Below, piece by piece: positions 1 to 8,430 of a DNA stretch of 64,000 nt (position 1 is its first letter; every line of letters starts with the position of its first letter). The translations under genes were made by a program, and so were the position numbers. This DNA is from UBA9732 sp052170315 (GTDB lineage: Bacteria > Spirochaetota > Spirochaetia > Sphaerochaetales > Sphaerochaetaceae). The notes beneath the pieces are model-generated. The model was not told the origin of the DNA and ran no database searches. It was given only the letters and a program-made list of their open reading frames with translations. The stretch lies in NCBI GenBank assembly GCA_052170315.1, contig JBQNAT010000002.1, positions 90,468 through 154,467 on the forward strand, read 5' to 3'.

Positions 1-149
1 CCGAAGGCCTTAACAACGGCATCATAGTTCAAGTCCAGACCGTCATGGCACATCCTGTCGGTATCCCAGACCGTAAGGCCGTTTTTTTCAAGTATGCCGC
101 CAACAAGGTTTTTACCGCTGCAGCTTTTACCGACAAGAGCTATTATCAT
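1..149 (-). CDS. coaE: Dephospho-CoA kinase, N-terminal part (cut by window edge)
   Basis: The first 49 or so codons of a minus-strand gene that runs off the left edge. The protein begins MIIALVGKSCSGKN, a P-loop at residues 7-14, followed by a WDTDRMCHD stretch that matches the DADxIxH region of dephospho-CoA kinase, the last enzyme of coenzyme A synthesis (phosphorylates the ribose 3'-OH of dephospho-CoA). The P-loop has N where the family usually has S/T after GK, which is slightly unusual. The ATG overlaps the TGA of polA by one base (TGATG), so translation is probably coupled. A coaE gene directly after polA is a common arrangement. Only the N-terminus is visible, so the call rests on the P-loop, the TD motif and context. 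Confidence 0.75.
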   Translation of the reverse strand, partial: MIIALVGKSCSGKNLVGGILEKNGLTVWDTDRMCHDGLDLNYDAVVKAF

Positions 150-2728
150 CAGTGCATTTCTCCCCAGCTTTTTCCGGTCTCTATGCCTACCTTAAGGGGC
201 ACGCTTAGCCTATAGGCATTCTCCATACAGGTTCTGACCAGATTTTTCATCTGCTCAATTTCATTTTCGGGCACTTCAATTATCAATTCATCATGCACCT
301 GAAGGAGTATTTTTGATTTGAGAGCCGTTTTGCTCATTTCACGGTCAAGGCTTATCATGGCTTTTTTCATTATTTCAGCGGCGGTTCCCTGAATGACAGT
401 ATTCACTGCCGCCCTTTCGGCCGCGGCAAGCTCAGCCTTATTGGAGCTTTTCATTTCAGGAATGTACCTTATATGCCCCATTGCGGTTTTAACAAAGCCG
501 TCTTCCTTAGCCTGTTTTTTCACACTCTCCACGAAAGAGCGTACTCCGCTGTACTGCTGAAAGTAGGTATCTATGAACTTCTGAGCTTCCCTGCGACCTA
601 TTTTAAGGTCATTTGAAAGCCTGAAAGCGGACATGCCGTACATGATTCCGAAATTGATGGTTTTAGCGACGCGTCTCTGCTCCGGCGTCACCATTTCGGG
701 AAATTCGTTGAAAATCAGGGCCGCGGTTGATTTATGGACATCATCTCCGTGAAGGAAAGCGTTTTTCAGATTACTGTCTCCCGATACGTGGGAAAGGACT
801 ACAAGCTCTATCTGGGAGTAATCCGCGGACAACAGCACACAGCCTTCTTTAGGGACAAAGGCATCGCGAATTCTTCTGCCCTCATCAGTCCTTATGGGAA
901 TATTCTGAAGATTGGGGTTCTTGCTGGAAAGCCTTCCGGTTGCCGTACCCGTCTGCAGGAAGGAAGTGTGTACTCTTCCGGTTTTCGGATTGATAAGTTC
1001 CGGCAGAGCGTTCACATATGTGCTTAACAGTTTGCTGATGGTTCTGTAGCGCAGAAGCATTGCGGGGACAGGGTCTTCGGTATTGTACGCGAGGTCTTCA
1101 AGAACATTGGAATCCGTTGAGAAACCGGATTTTGTCTTTTTCCCGGTAGGAAGGTTTCTGTCAACAAAAAGGACTTCCTGAAGCTGTTTCGGAGAGTTCA
1201 GGTTGAATTCCTTCCCGCACAGGGTGTAAATATCCTGCTGTATGGAAAAAACTTCATTTTCAAGGTCTTTTCCGAAAAGTACAAGCCTGGAAGAATCAAG
1301 AATTATGCCCTGATACTCCATTTTCGCCAGAACGGCGGTAAGCGGCATCTCTATTTCATGAAAGACATCAAGCAGTCCTTTTTGCTCAAGGGCCTTCTCC
1401 AGCGATGGAAATTCACGGAAGCTTTGTACGCAGCTTTCTTTTTCAAATTTCGTAAGAGCCGTGTTAAGAAGCCATCTTGCCAGAACGGTATCTCCGTACA
1501 GGTTCATTTTATCAATATCAAGGCGCATTAAAACCTTGGCCGCGGTTTTAAGATTCTGCCCTATCAGACGAAACCGTCCTATGTTTTCGCGCAGCACCGC
1601 AAGTATATCCTTGGTTGGGATTACTTTGTAACAACGCGTTCCGTCCCCCGTCAAAGAGAAAGAAAGGACTTCCGCCCTCATGTCGTCTTCCTCCGAAAGC
1701 TCCGCGGCAAGGGCAACGTTCTGACCGTCCTTAAATACCGCGAAAACTTTTTCAAGCTCTGCGGAGCCTATTGTTTTCTCTTCCGTTTCAGATAAGACTA
1801 CATCGCCGCCTTCCGGTTCAAGGGAAAAATCGGACGCGGGCACAAGACGTTCGGCCACCTTCGCAAGATGCTCGGAACCCATCTGCCTGAAAAGCCTTGC
1901 TCCTGCTTTCCAGTCTATGGCAAGCGCGGAGAAATCCTCAAAGTTTGTTTTCACTCCGTCCAGTACATCGTCTTTAAGAAGCACAAGGTCATGGGTAAGC
2001 TTTATATGGTCTCTGGCAGCTTCAAGCTTCGCGGCTGTGCCTTTGGGAAACGAGTTTATGTTTTTATAGACTTCTTCAAGACTTTGATACTCTGAAAGGA
2101 GCTTAACAGCCCCTTTTTCTCCTATACCATCAATTCCGGGGACATTATCCGATGCGTCTCCAAGGATTGTAAGATAGTCCACCATCTGTTCCGGTTTTAC
2201 ACCGAAGATTTCCTCTACTTCGGATTTTCCGCAGAGGCGATATTCTTTTTCTCCTTTTCTGGGAGGCCTTAAAGCAAGAACATCGTCCTTAACAAGCTGA
2301 AGCAGGTCCTTGTCTCCCGTAACCATAACGGTTTCTATGCCCTGAGCGGAAGCCTTTTTTGAAATGGCGGCGATAAGGTCATCGGCCTCCATGCCGGGGC
2401 ATTCAAGATGGGGAATGCGCATTTCATCCAGAAAAGAATCTATGATGGGAACCTGGGCGTGAAGGTCTTCGGGCGTTTTGTCGCGGTTGGCCTTGTACTG
2501 CCCGTACATTTCGTGGCGGAAGGTTTTTCCGCGTGAGTCCATGGCCACGGCAAGGTAGTCCGGTTCGTACTGTCTGATAAGGCTCATGACCGTATTGAAG
2601 AACCCGAAGACCGCGGAGATGTTGCGGCCTTCCCTGTCCTTAAGCGGGTTTGTCATGAAAGCGAAATAGGAACGGTATATCTGACCGTATCCGTCAACTA
2701 TGAATATTTTTCTCTTTTTTTCCGGCAT
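149..2728 (-). CDS. polA: DNA polymerase I
   Basis: Repair and Okazaki-fragment polymerase, about 859 residues. The N-terminal 5'-nuclease domain (about 1-290) carries the FIVDGYG start, the MEADDLI acidic motif and the GDASDNVPGI helix-hairpin-helix region. The middle domain has ALAAELS where a proofreading exonuclease would need DxE, so 3'-5' editing is probably lost, as in many bacteria. The polymerase domain has motif A (DYSQIEL), motif B (RRVAKTINFGIMYG) and motif C (QVHDELI). In motif A the arginine that normally follows DYSQIEL is valine. The start at 2728 is preferred to the upstream ATG at 2737 because a TATAAT box (2736-2741) overlaps the latter and lies 7 bases from the former, with no Shine-Dalgarno sequence for either. 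It is followed by coaE with a one-base overlap. Confidence 0.97.
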   Translation of the reverse strand: MPEKKRKIFIVDGYGQIYRSYFAFMTNPLKDREGRNISAVFGFFNTVMSLIRQYEPDYLAVAMDSRGKTFRHEMYGQYKANRDKTPEDLHAQVPIIDSFLDEMRIPHLECPGMEADDLIAAISKKASAQGIETVMVTGDKDLLQLVKDDVLALRPPRKGEKEYRLCGKSEVEEIFGVKPEQMVDYLTILGDASDNVPGIDGIGEKGAVKLLSEYQSLEEVYKNINSFPKGTAAKLEAARDHIKLTHDLVLLKDDVLDGVKTNFEDFSALAIDWKAGARLFRQMGSEHLAKVAERLVPASDFSLEPEGGDVVLSETEEKTIGSAELEKVFAVFKDGQNVALAAELSEEDDMRAEVLSFSLTGDGTRCYKVIPTKDILAVLRENIGRFRLIGQNLKTAAKVLMRLDIDKMNLYGDTVLARWLLNTALTKFEKESCVQSFREFPSLEKALEQKGLLDVFHEIEMPLTAVLAKMEYQGIILDSSRLVLFGKDLENEVFSIQQDIYTLCGKEFNLNSPKQLQEVLFVDRNLPTGKKTKSGFSTDSNVLEDLAYNTEDPVPAMLLRYRTISKLLSTYVNALPELINPKTGRVHTSFLQTGTATGRLSSKNPNLQNIPIRTDEGRRIRDAFVPKEGCVLLSADYSQIELVVLSHVSGDSNLKNAFLHGDDVHKSTAALIFNEFPEMVTPEQRRVAKTINFGIMYGMSAFRLSNDLKIGRREAQKFIDTYFQQYSGVRSFVESVKKQAKEDGFVKTAMGHIRYIPEMKSSNKAELAAAERAAVNTVIQGTAAEIMKKAMISLDREMSKTALKSKILLQVHDELIIEVPENEIEQMKNLVRTCMENAYRLSVPLKVGIETGKSWGEMH

Positions 2729-2735
2729 TAATGCC

Positions 2736-2741
2736 ATTATA
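2736..2741 (-). promoter_or_regulatory. -10 box of polA, leaderless arrangement
   Basis: A perfect TATAAT on the minus strand, with 7 bases (GGCATTA) between it and the ATG at 2728. Transcription would start at or next to the A of that ATG. No good -35 hexamer is seen 16-18 bases upstream. Inference from spacing only. Confidence 0.45.
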
Positions 2742-2774
2742 ACGCAAAAGGCCTGTTAATGCATCTTTATCGGC

Positions 2775-3044
2775 TTATTTATCGCGGCTTACGACGTCCC
2801 CTATTTTGTCAATAACGCCTTCCACGACCTTTTCCGCGGCCTGAGGGACTTTTTCCGTTATTGTATCCTTCGCGCTGTCAATGCCGCTTTCTATGCTTTG
2901 GACAAGCTTTTTAGGCTCTTTAAGGCTGACACCGAAGAATTTGTTCGATACGTCAGGGAAAAATATGAAAATAATAAAAAAACTGATAATGGCTATCAGT
3001 ATGGCCCATAAAAATCCGGTGAACCTGTGAAATATTTTTGCCAT
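2775..3044 (-). CDS. Small membrane-anchored protein of unknown function
   Basis: An 89-residue protein with one strongly hydrophobic segment (about residues 9-31, rich in I, F and L) near the N-terminus and a charged, helical C-terminal part with repeated K/E and V/I spacing (about 40-89), which could be amphipathic or coiled. The start at 3044 is chosen because AGGAAAG lies just upstream; the longer reading frame reaching 3170 would run into the 3' end of the next gene and through a hairpin. It resembles single-span YtxH-like or stress-type small proteins only in general shape, and I do not recognise the family. It sits between polA and a gene for an exported protein. Confidence 0.6.
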   Translation of the reverse strand: MAKIFHRFTGFLWAILIAIISFFIIFIFFPDVSNKFFGVSLKEPKKLVQSIESGIDSAKDTITEKVPQAAEKVVEGVIDKIGDVVSRDK

Positions 3045-3091
3045 GACTTTCCTCTTTTTCTCCGCTCCGGGAATCCGGATTATAATCAATA

Positions 3092-3118
3092 AACGCCGCA
3101 CGGAAACCGCACGGCGTT
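3092..3118 (-). terminator. Possible intrinsic terminator after the 3157-3735 gene
   Basis: AACGCCG and CGGCGTT pair as a 7-bp stem; a two-base internal mismatch and a further 3-bp stem close an AAA/TTT loop. On the minus strand the stem is followed by GTTTATT, a short and imperfect U tract. It lies 39 bases past the stop at 3157 and is followed by a TATAAT (3079-3084) that could restart transcription for the 89-residue gene. Confidence 0.5.
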
Positions 3119-3156
3119 CTGTTTGCGGGATTTGCAGTCCCGGCTGACTGAAAACG

Positions 3157-3735
3157 TCAGATAAGGTCAATTCCTACAGTAATCCCCAGAAGAGCGTTTG
3201 ACCAGTGGTCGCTGATTTTTGTATACAGACCTGACCAGTCGCCGTTTTTAATGGATGTTGAAGTAGGTAAAGTTGCGTAAGCGCCGATTGTCAGGTTTCC
3301 AAGCAGGAAATCAAGACCTACGTTGATGTCAAAATACGCATCCTTGAAACCGTCCACTTTGCTTACACCGTTTACGCCGTAGGTAAGGATATCCTTGTCT
3401 ATATTATAATTATATCTGTATCCCAGACCTGCTTTGAGTCTTGCGATAATTATATCAACCGCGAGATTGGCTGAAACCATTCCGTAAACGGATTTGGTTT
3501 CCGGAACATATATCGCTCTGGTATCAATTGCGACAAAAGCCATTTTCAGCTCCGCGTCCGCGCCGAATGTAAGATTTTCAAATTTGAAATCCGCAAGCTT
3601 GCCATCCTGAATGTCCTTGATGGTATACGTTGTGGATGCCGTAGCTCCGATTGTCAAGTCAACAAGACCTCTGCCCGCAAAAAGACAAGCCGGAACAATA
3701 AGCGCAATAAGCGCAATAATAATTACTCTCTTCAT
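3157..3735 (-). CDS. Exported protein, probable outer-membrane beta-barrel
   Basis: A 192-residue protein with a clear signal peptide (MKRVIIIALIALIVPACLFA, cleavage after residue 20). The mature part has alternating hydrophobic/polar stretches and aromatic residues typical of a small beta-barrel, for example LTIGATASTTY, ADAELKMAF, LKAGLGYRYNY and a hydrophobic C-terminus. A cysteine at position 17 is not in a good lipobox context. AGAGGAAA precedes the ATG. The gene is flanked upstream by a perfect inverted repeat (3781-3798) and downstream by a hairpin, so it is probably transcribed alone. I do not recognise a named family; spirochaetes carry many such lineage-specific barrels. Confidence 0.7.
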   Translation of the reverse strand: MKRVIIIALIALIVPACLFAGRGLVDLTIGATASTTYTIKDIQDGKLADFKFENLTFGADAELKMAFVAIDTRAIYVPETKSVYGMVSANLAVDIIIARLKAGLGYRYNYNIDKDILTYGVNGVSKVDGFKDAYFDINVGLDFLLGNLTIGAYATLPTSTSIKNGDWSGLYTKISDHWSNALLGITVGIDLI

Positions 3736-3780
3736 TTTCCTCTCCAGTTTGACTCGTTCGTCAATAAGCCAAACAATTTC

Positions 3781-3798
3781 ATGTAAACATAGTTACAT
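3781..3798. promoter_or_regulatory. Inverted repeat ATGTAA-N6-TTACAT, likely operator
   Basis: A perfect 6-6-6 palindrome (ATGTAAACATAGTTACAT) about 46 bases before the ATG of the exported protein at 3735. Arm length and spacing resemble sites of dimeric helix-turn-helix regulators such as the Crp/Fnr or Rex type. A second, shorter inverted repeat (TTGAC-N6-GTCAA) lies between it and the gene at about 3749-3764. Confidence 0.4.
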
Positions 3799-3839
3799 TT
3801 TATTTCCTTTTTTTCAAATTATTTTTAAAAAATCCGAAA

Positions 3840-5738
3840 TCAGTCCAGCGACTCCTCAAGTTCATCCTGCCATATCCTTACGGCAGCATCGCTTGGCATC
3901 CTCCAGTCTCCCCTTGGGGACAGGGCTATGGAGCCAATCTTTGGCCCGTCGGGAAGGCATGAACGCTTGAACTGCTGTGAGAAAAATCTCTTATAGAACG
4001 TCCTCAGGCACTTGAGTATCATGCCTTCATCATATTCTCCTTCAAAGGCATAGCACGCAAGGCGGTAAACCTTTGACGGTGAGCTGCCCCATCTGAGAAC
4101 ATGGTAGATGAAAAAGTCATGAAGCTCGTACGGACCAATGATATCTTCCGTTTTGTGGCTGCCGGGAAGAAGTTCGGGGCTTATAGGCTCTTCAACTACG
4201 GCGCGCAGTATTTCCGCAAGCTCCCAGTTGTCGCTGAACTTCGCGCAGTAGCTTACAAGCTGTTTTACAAGTGTCTTGGGAACCGATGAGTTTATCCCGT
4301 ACATGGACATGTGGTCTCCGTTGTAGGTCGCCCAGCCAAGAGCAAGTTCGGACAAATCCCCGGTTCCTATTACAATGCCGCCTTCCATGTTGGCAATGTC
4401 CATGAGAACCTGAGTCCTCTCTCTGGCCTGCGCGTTTTCAAAGGCGGTGTCATGTTTTTCCATATCCTGTCCTATGTCTTCAAAATGTCCTGTAACCGCT
4501 TTTGCAATGTTTACGACCCTAAGCGTACATCCAAGCCGGTTTGCCATTTCCACGGCGTTATTCTTTGTCCTTTCCGTGGTGCCGAAGCACGGCATGGTGA
4601 CGCAGATTATACCCTTGCGGTCAAACCCCATCATATCAAAGGTACGCACGGCAACCATAAGAGCCAGTGTGGAATCAAGCCCGCCCGAAAGCCCTATGAC
4701 GGCTTTCCTGCAGTTAATGTGACGCAGCCTCTGCTTCAGCCCCAGACACTGCAACATGAGGATTTCTTCAGAGCGCATGTCTCTTGTAGAACCTTCAGCG
4801 GGTACAAACGGCATCTTTTCAATCTCTCTTGTAAGAGTGGTGTCGCCAAGCTCAATGTCAAAGTCTATGTATCTGTACTCCTTGTCATTGGTGGTGACAA
4901 AAGTATTGCGAACCCTTCTTTCATGTTCAAGGTGCTCAAGGTCTATTTCCGTGATAAGAAGCTCATCCGAATGAAGCTTTGTGCTGGCAAGTGTAATTCC
5001 GTTTTCGCTTATCTGATTGTTTCCGGTAAAAACAAGGTCGGTTGTGCTTTCGCCTTCTCCCGCGTCGGCATAGACATAGGCGCAGATGAGCCTTGCGCTT
5101 TGGCCTTCTATGAGGTTGTAGCGGTAGGCGGCCTTGCCTGCGAACTCGTCGCTGGCGCTTACGTTGGCAATAACGGTGGCACCGTTCGTCGCGTGATTCA
5201 CGCTTGGAGGATTCGGAACCCAAAGGTCCTCGCAGACTTCACAGGCAAGACGGAAATACGGTAGCTGGTTGCAGGTAAAAATAAGCTTACGCCCCATGAT
5301 AACCTGCTGGTCTCCGAAATCCACAAGCTCCTCGTTTGGCAGAGCGGGGGTAAACCAGCGCTCTTCATAGAATTCAAGATAGTTGGGAATGTTTATTTTC
5401 GGGACTATTCCCAGAATGCGCCCGGCAGACGCGACTATGGCGCAGTTGTGAAGTTTACCCCGCAGTTCTATGGGTGAACCGAATACTGTGACCATGTTTC
5501 TTGGCACCTTTGAAGCAACGCGCAGGGCATTTTCCATTGCGCTTTCAAGCAGAGTCTGCTGGAAAAACAAATCCTGGCATGTGTAACCCGTTATGCAAAG
5601 CTCGGGCAGGACAAGAAGGTGAACGCCCTCTTCATGGGCTTTTCTTACCAGCGCAAGTATTTTATCAGCGTTGTACCTGCAGTCCGCTACACGCACAGAT
5701 GGCGTTGCGGTAGCTGTCTTTATGAATCCATGTCTCAT
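3840..5738 (-). CDS. nadE: Glutamine-dependent NAD+ synthetase
   Basis: Makes NAD+ from nicotinic acid adenine dinucleotide, using ammonia channelled from glutamine. The 632-residue length fits the two-domain form. The N-terminal nitrilase/glutaminase domain has the Glu-Lys-Cys triad at about E46 (VLPELCITGY), K114 (IVPKINIPNY) and C169 (CEVCEDLW). The C-terminal synthetase domain has the PP-loop SGGLDSTL. GGAGA stands just before the ATG. The gene lies downstream of the suc/kor operon on the same strand, but a strong hairpin (5751-5777) separates them, so it is either read through at a reduced level or has its own start. NAD supply is used by many pathways, so the context says little more. 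Confidence 0.97.
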   Translation of the reverse strand: MRHGFIKTATATPSVRVADCRYNADKILALVRKAHEEGVHLLVLPELCITGYTCQDLFFQQTLLESAMENALRVASKVPRNMVTVFGSPIELRGKLHNCAIVASAGRILGIVPKINIPNYLEFYEERWFTPALPNEELVDFGDQQVIMGRKLIFTCNQLPYFRLACEVCEDLWVPNPPSVNHATNGATVIANVSASDEFAGKAAYRYNLIEGQSARLICAYVYADAGEGESTTDLVFTGNNQISENGITLASTKLHSDELLITEIDLEHLEHERRVRNTFVTTNDKEYRYIDFDIELGDTTLTREIEKMPFVPAEGSTRDMRSEEILMLQCLGLKQRLRHINCRKAVIGLSGGLDSTLALMVAVRTFDMMGFDRKGIICVTMPCFGTTERTKNNAVEMANRLGCTLRVVNIAKAVTGHFEDIGQDMEKHDTAFENAQARERTQVLMDIANMEGGIVIGTGDLSELALGWATYNGDHMSMYGINSSVPKTLVKQLVSYCAKFSDNWELAEILRAVVEEPISPELLPGSHKTEDIIGPYELHDFFIYHVLRWGSSPSKVYRLACYAFEGEYDEGMILKCLRTFYKRFFSQQFKRSCLPDGPKIGSIALSPRGDWRMPSDAAVRIWQDELEESLD

Positions 5739-5750
5739 ATGCGTCTCCGA

Positions 5751-5777
5751 AAAGGGTCTGCATGTAGCAGACCCTTT
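5751..5777 (-). terminator. Hairpin ending the kor-suc operon
   Basis: A perfect 11-bp stem (AAAGGGTCTGC / GCAGACCCTTT) with a 5-base loop, placed 43 bases after the sucD stop. On the minus strand the arm ends in CCCTTTTCGG, so the U tract is short. It stands immediately before the nadE start region. Confidence 0.65.
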
Positions 5778-5819
5778 AAGTATATTTCAGTTTTCCGTGC
5801 CTGGCTATTATAAAGTTCG

Positions 5820-6716
5820 TTACCTCAGTTCCGAAACTTTGATTCCCTTCTTTTCAAGGGCCGTTACAAGAGCCTGCCCGATTTTGTCGGGCGTCATGGC
5901 AATTTCAGCTCCCGCTTCTCTGAGCGCGGTTATTTTTCCCGAAGCCGTACCATGCTCCCCTGAAATAATAGCGCCGGCATGTCCCATACGTTTTCCGGGA
6001 GGCGCGCTCTGACCTCCAATGAAGGCGGCTACAGGCTTTGTCATTGTTTTTATGTAAGACGCGGCCTCTTCTTCTCCGCTTCCCCCGATTTCCCCGTTCA
6101 TAACAACGGCGCACGTTTCAGAATCCGCTTCAAAAGCCATCAGACAGTCAAGAAAGCCTGTTCCCCTTATCGGGTCCCCACCTATTCCCACAACTGTGGA
6201 CTGGCCTATGCCCCTGTCCGAAAGCTGCTTTACAGCCTCGTAGGTAAGCGTTCCGGACCTGGAGATAACGCCAACATGTCCCGGTATGTGAATGTAGCCC
6301 GGCATTATCCCTATCTTGCACTGACCGGGAGTTATTATGCCCGGACAGTTGGGACCGATGAGCCTGCTTTTCGAGCCCGCAAGATAGCGTTTCACCCTTG
6401 CCATGTCCAAAACTGGAATTCCTTCAGTAATGCAGACAATAAGCTCAATCCCTGAATCAATGGCTTCAAGTATGGAATCCGCCGCGAATTTCGGCGGTAC
6501 ATATATCACAGAAGCATTCGCTCCCGTTTCCCTTGCAGCCCTGCTTACGGTATTGAAAACAGGGACTCCCAGAATGCTCTGCCCCGCTTTCCCGGGGGTC
6601 ACTCCGCCTACGATTGAGGTTCCGTACTCAAGCATCTTTTCGGTATGAAAAGCGCCTTGCTTTCCGGTTATTCCCTGAACTATCACACGTGTTTTTTTAT
6701 CCGCGAAAATGCTCAT
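5820..6716 (-). CDS. sucD: Succinyl-CoA synthetase, alpha subunit
   Basis: The 298-residue alpha subunit of the ATP/GTP-forming succinyl-CoA synthetase. It has the CoA-binding Rossmann domain with VQGITGKQGAFHT near residues 13-25 and the phosphohistidine loop GHAGAI, with His at residue 246 exactly as in the E. coli enzyme. Its ATG overlaps the end of sucC by 4 bases, which suggests coupled synthesis of the two subunits. Last gene of the kor-suc operon, followed by a hairpin. Together with the oxidoreductase it would link 2-oxoglutarate and succinate through succinyl-CoA with substrate-level phosphorylation; acyl-CoA from another 2-oxoacid is an alternative. Confidence 0.97.
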   Translation of the reverse strand: MSIFADKKTRVIVQGITGKQGAFHTEKMLEYGTSIVGGVTPGKAGQSILGVPVFNTVSRAARETGANASVIYVPPKFAADSILEAIDSGIELIVCITEGIPVLDMARVKRYLAGSKSRLIGPNCPGIITPGQCKIGIMPGYIHIPGHVGVISRSGTLTYEAVKQLSDRGIGQSTVVGIGGDPIRGTGFLDCLMAFEADSETCAVVMNGEIGGSGEEEAASYIKTMTKPVAAFIGGQSAPPGKRMGHAGAIISGEHGTASGKITALREAGAEIAMTPDKIGQALVTALEKKGIKVSELR

Positions 6717-7879
6717 TTCAGGTCTCCTTTCGCGGCTTTTATGGCCTTAACCGCTCCGTCCGCCATATCTTTTGCCGATGTAATGGAAAGACCGGACTCT
6801 TTTATTATCTTCTGCCCAAGCTCTACGTTTGTGCCTTCAAGCCTTACTACAACAGGTACTTTGACGTTCATTTCCCTTGCGGCCTGCACAAGCCCGTTGG
6901 CAATGATATCGCACTTCATTATTCCTCCGAAGATGTTCACAAAGATTGCTCTCACGTTCCCGTCCGAAAGAAGAATCTCAAAAGCGGATTTTACCTTTTC
7001 CGTTGTGGCGCTGCCTCCGACGTCAAGGAAGTTTGCGGGTCTTCCGCCGAAGTTCCCGATTATATCCATTGTTGCCATCGCAAGGCCTGCTCCGTTTACA
7101 AGACAGCCAATATCACCGTCAAGAGAGACATAGCTCAAATCAGAAAGGGAGGCAAGATATTCCCTGCGGTCTTCCTCTTCCGTATCGCGCAGAGCTGCAA
7201 TATCCGGGTGTCTGAAAAGCGCGTTGTCGTCAAAGTTCACCTTGGCGTCAAGGCAGAGAAGTTTTCCTTCAGAGGTTTCCACAAGAGGATTTATCTCCAC
7301 AAGGGAACAGTCCTTTTCCATGTAAAGCCTTGCCATTGCGTCAAGTATGTTCGCAAGCTGTTTTCCAAGCCCGGCGTCAAGTCCCAGGACTTCCGCGACC
7401 TGAAGGCTTTCATAGCCCTTTAAGCCCTCTGTAACGGATACCGGTATCTGCGCAATGCTTTCGGGACGGGTTTTCGCGGTTTCCTCTATCTCCGTTCCTC
7501 CGTCCGCTGAAACGACAATAACAAGGTTGGCCTCTTCGCTGTTTACGGTGATGCTCAGATAGAATTCCCGCTTTACCTCAACCGCTTCCGTTACAAGAAG
7601 CTTTCTTACAATCTTCCCGGATGCTCCGGTCTGACGGGTAACAAGCCTCATGCCAAGCATTTTTTCCGCTATGTCTTTTGCTTCTTCCGCGCTTTCGGCA
7701 AAGCGGACACCGCCGGCCTTACCTCTGCCGCCGCTGTGGATTTGCGCTTTTACAACGCACCGGCCGAAGCTTTTCGCGGCTTCAAAGGCTTCTTCCGCGC
7801 TGAAGACGGGAATCCCATTTGGAACCGGAGCTCCGTAAAGGGCAAGAAGTTCCTTTGCCTGATACTCGTGTATCTTCAT
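6713..7879 (-). CDS. sucC: Succinyl-CoA synthetase, beta subunit
   Basis: A 388-residue ATP-grasp protein that starts MKIHEYQAKELLA, typical of SucC. The nucleotide-binding region has VVKAQIHSGGRGKAGGV (about 42-58), and the C-terminal ligase part has the GGxMKCD and NFLDVGG stretches that contact the alpha subunit and the substrate. Its ATG overlaps the korC stop by 4 bases and its stop overlaps sucD by 4 bases, so the whole set korD-A-B-C-sucC-D is one tightly packed transcript. Confidence 0.97.
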   Translation of the reverse strand: MKIHEYQAKELLALYGAPVPNGIPVFSAEEAFEAAKSFGRCVVKAQIHSGGRGKAGGVRFAESAEEAKDIAEKMLGMRLVTRQTGASGKIVRKLLVTEAVEVKREFYLSITVNSEEANLVIVVSADGGTEIEETAKTRPESIAQIPVSVTEGLKGYESLQVAEVLGLDAGLGKQLANILDAMARLYMEKDCSLVEINPLVETSEGKLLCLDAKVNFDDNALFRHPDIAALRDTEEEDRREYLASLSDLSYVSLDGDIGCLVNGAGLAMATMDIIGNFGGRPANFLDVGGSATTEKVKSAFEILLSDGNVRAIFVNIFGGIMKCDIIANGLVQAAREMNVKVPVVVRLEGTNVELGQKIIKESGLSITSAKDMADGAVKAIKAAKGDLK

Positions 7880-8430
7880 TTTTTATTCTCCCTGAGCCAT
7901 GCGGCAGCCAAAGCTTTTCCTTCCGCAAGAGCCTTCATGTTAAGTTCTTCCGTTCCCTTGGGAACGTGCATAAGAACGGCTTTTTCCATCAAAGGCCATT
8001 TCGCTATTTCCAGCAGCCCGTTGATGCAGGCCACGGCCACGATGTTGGCTGTCTGAAGGCGTCCGAGCTTCTCTTTCGCGGTTTCCAGTATCGGAAGCTG
8101 CACAATATGCTTTGAAGGTATTTTCTCAGGCACCATAAGCGTGGAATCCGCCAATACCATGCAGTTTTCATCCGTATCCGGCGCGTACAGGTCAAAAGAT
8201 TTCTGGGTCAGCGCCAGCAGGAACGTAGGATTCATTACCTTTGTAAAACCTATGGGTTCTTCCGAAATAATGGTCTCGGCCTTGCAGGAGCCGCCTCTTG
8301 CCTCAGGTCCGTAGGCCTGACTCTGGGCTGTATATTTCCCTGAAAGGACAGCGGCCTCAGCCAAAATGACCGTAGCAAGGATAACCCCCTGCCCGCCGCT
8401 TCCCGCAAGCCTGTATTCCTGTCTATTCAT
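7876..8430 (-). CDS. korC: 2-oxoacid:ferredoxin oxidoreductase, gamma subunit
   Basis: The gamma subunit of a four-subunit oxidoreductase that decarboxylates a 2-oxoacid to its acyl-CoA and reduces ferredoxin. 184 residues with the family signature GSGGQGVI at about residues 10-17 and the YGPEARGG motif near residue 40. The start at 8430 is chosen over one at 8448 because AGGAGAAGGAAG precedes it and the length then fits the family. It overlaps korB by 8 bases. Linkage to sucCD suggests 2-oxoglutarate as substrate; pyruvate or branched 2-oxoacids cannot be excluded from sequence alone. Confidence 0.93.
   Translation of the reverse strand: MNRQEYRLAGSGGQGVILATVILAEAAVLSGKYTAQSQAYGPEARGGSCKAETIISEEPIGFTKVMNPTFLLALTQKSFDLYAPDTDENCMVLADSTLMVPEKIPSKHIVQLPILETAKEKLGRLQTANIVAVACINGLLEIAKWPLMEKAVLMHVPKGTEELNMKALAEGKALAAAWLRENKK

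Noticed and set aside
4311..5264. 317-codon plus-strand frame opposite nadE
   Set aside because: Antisense to a gene with all catalytic residues present; no independent support.
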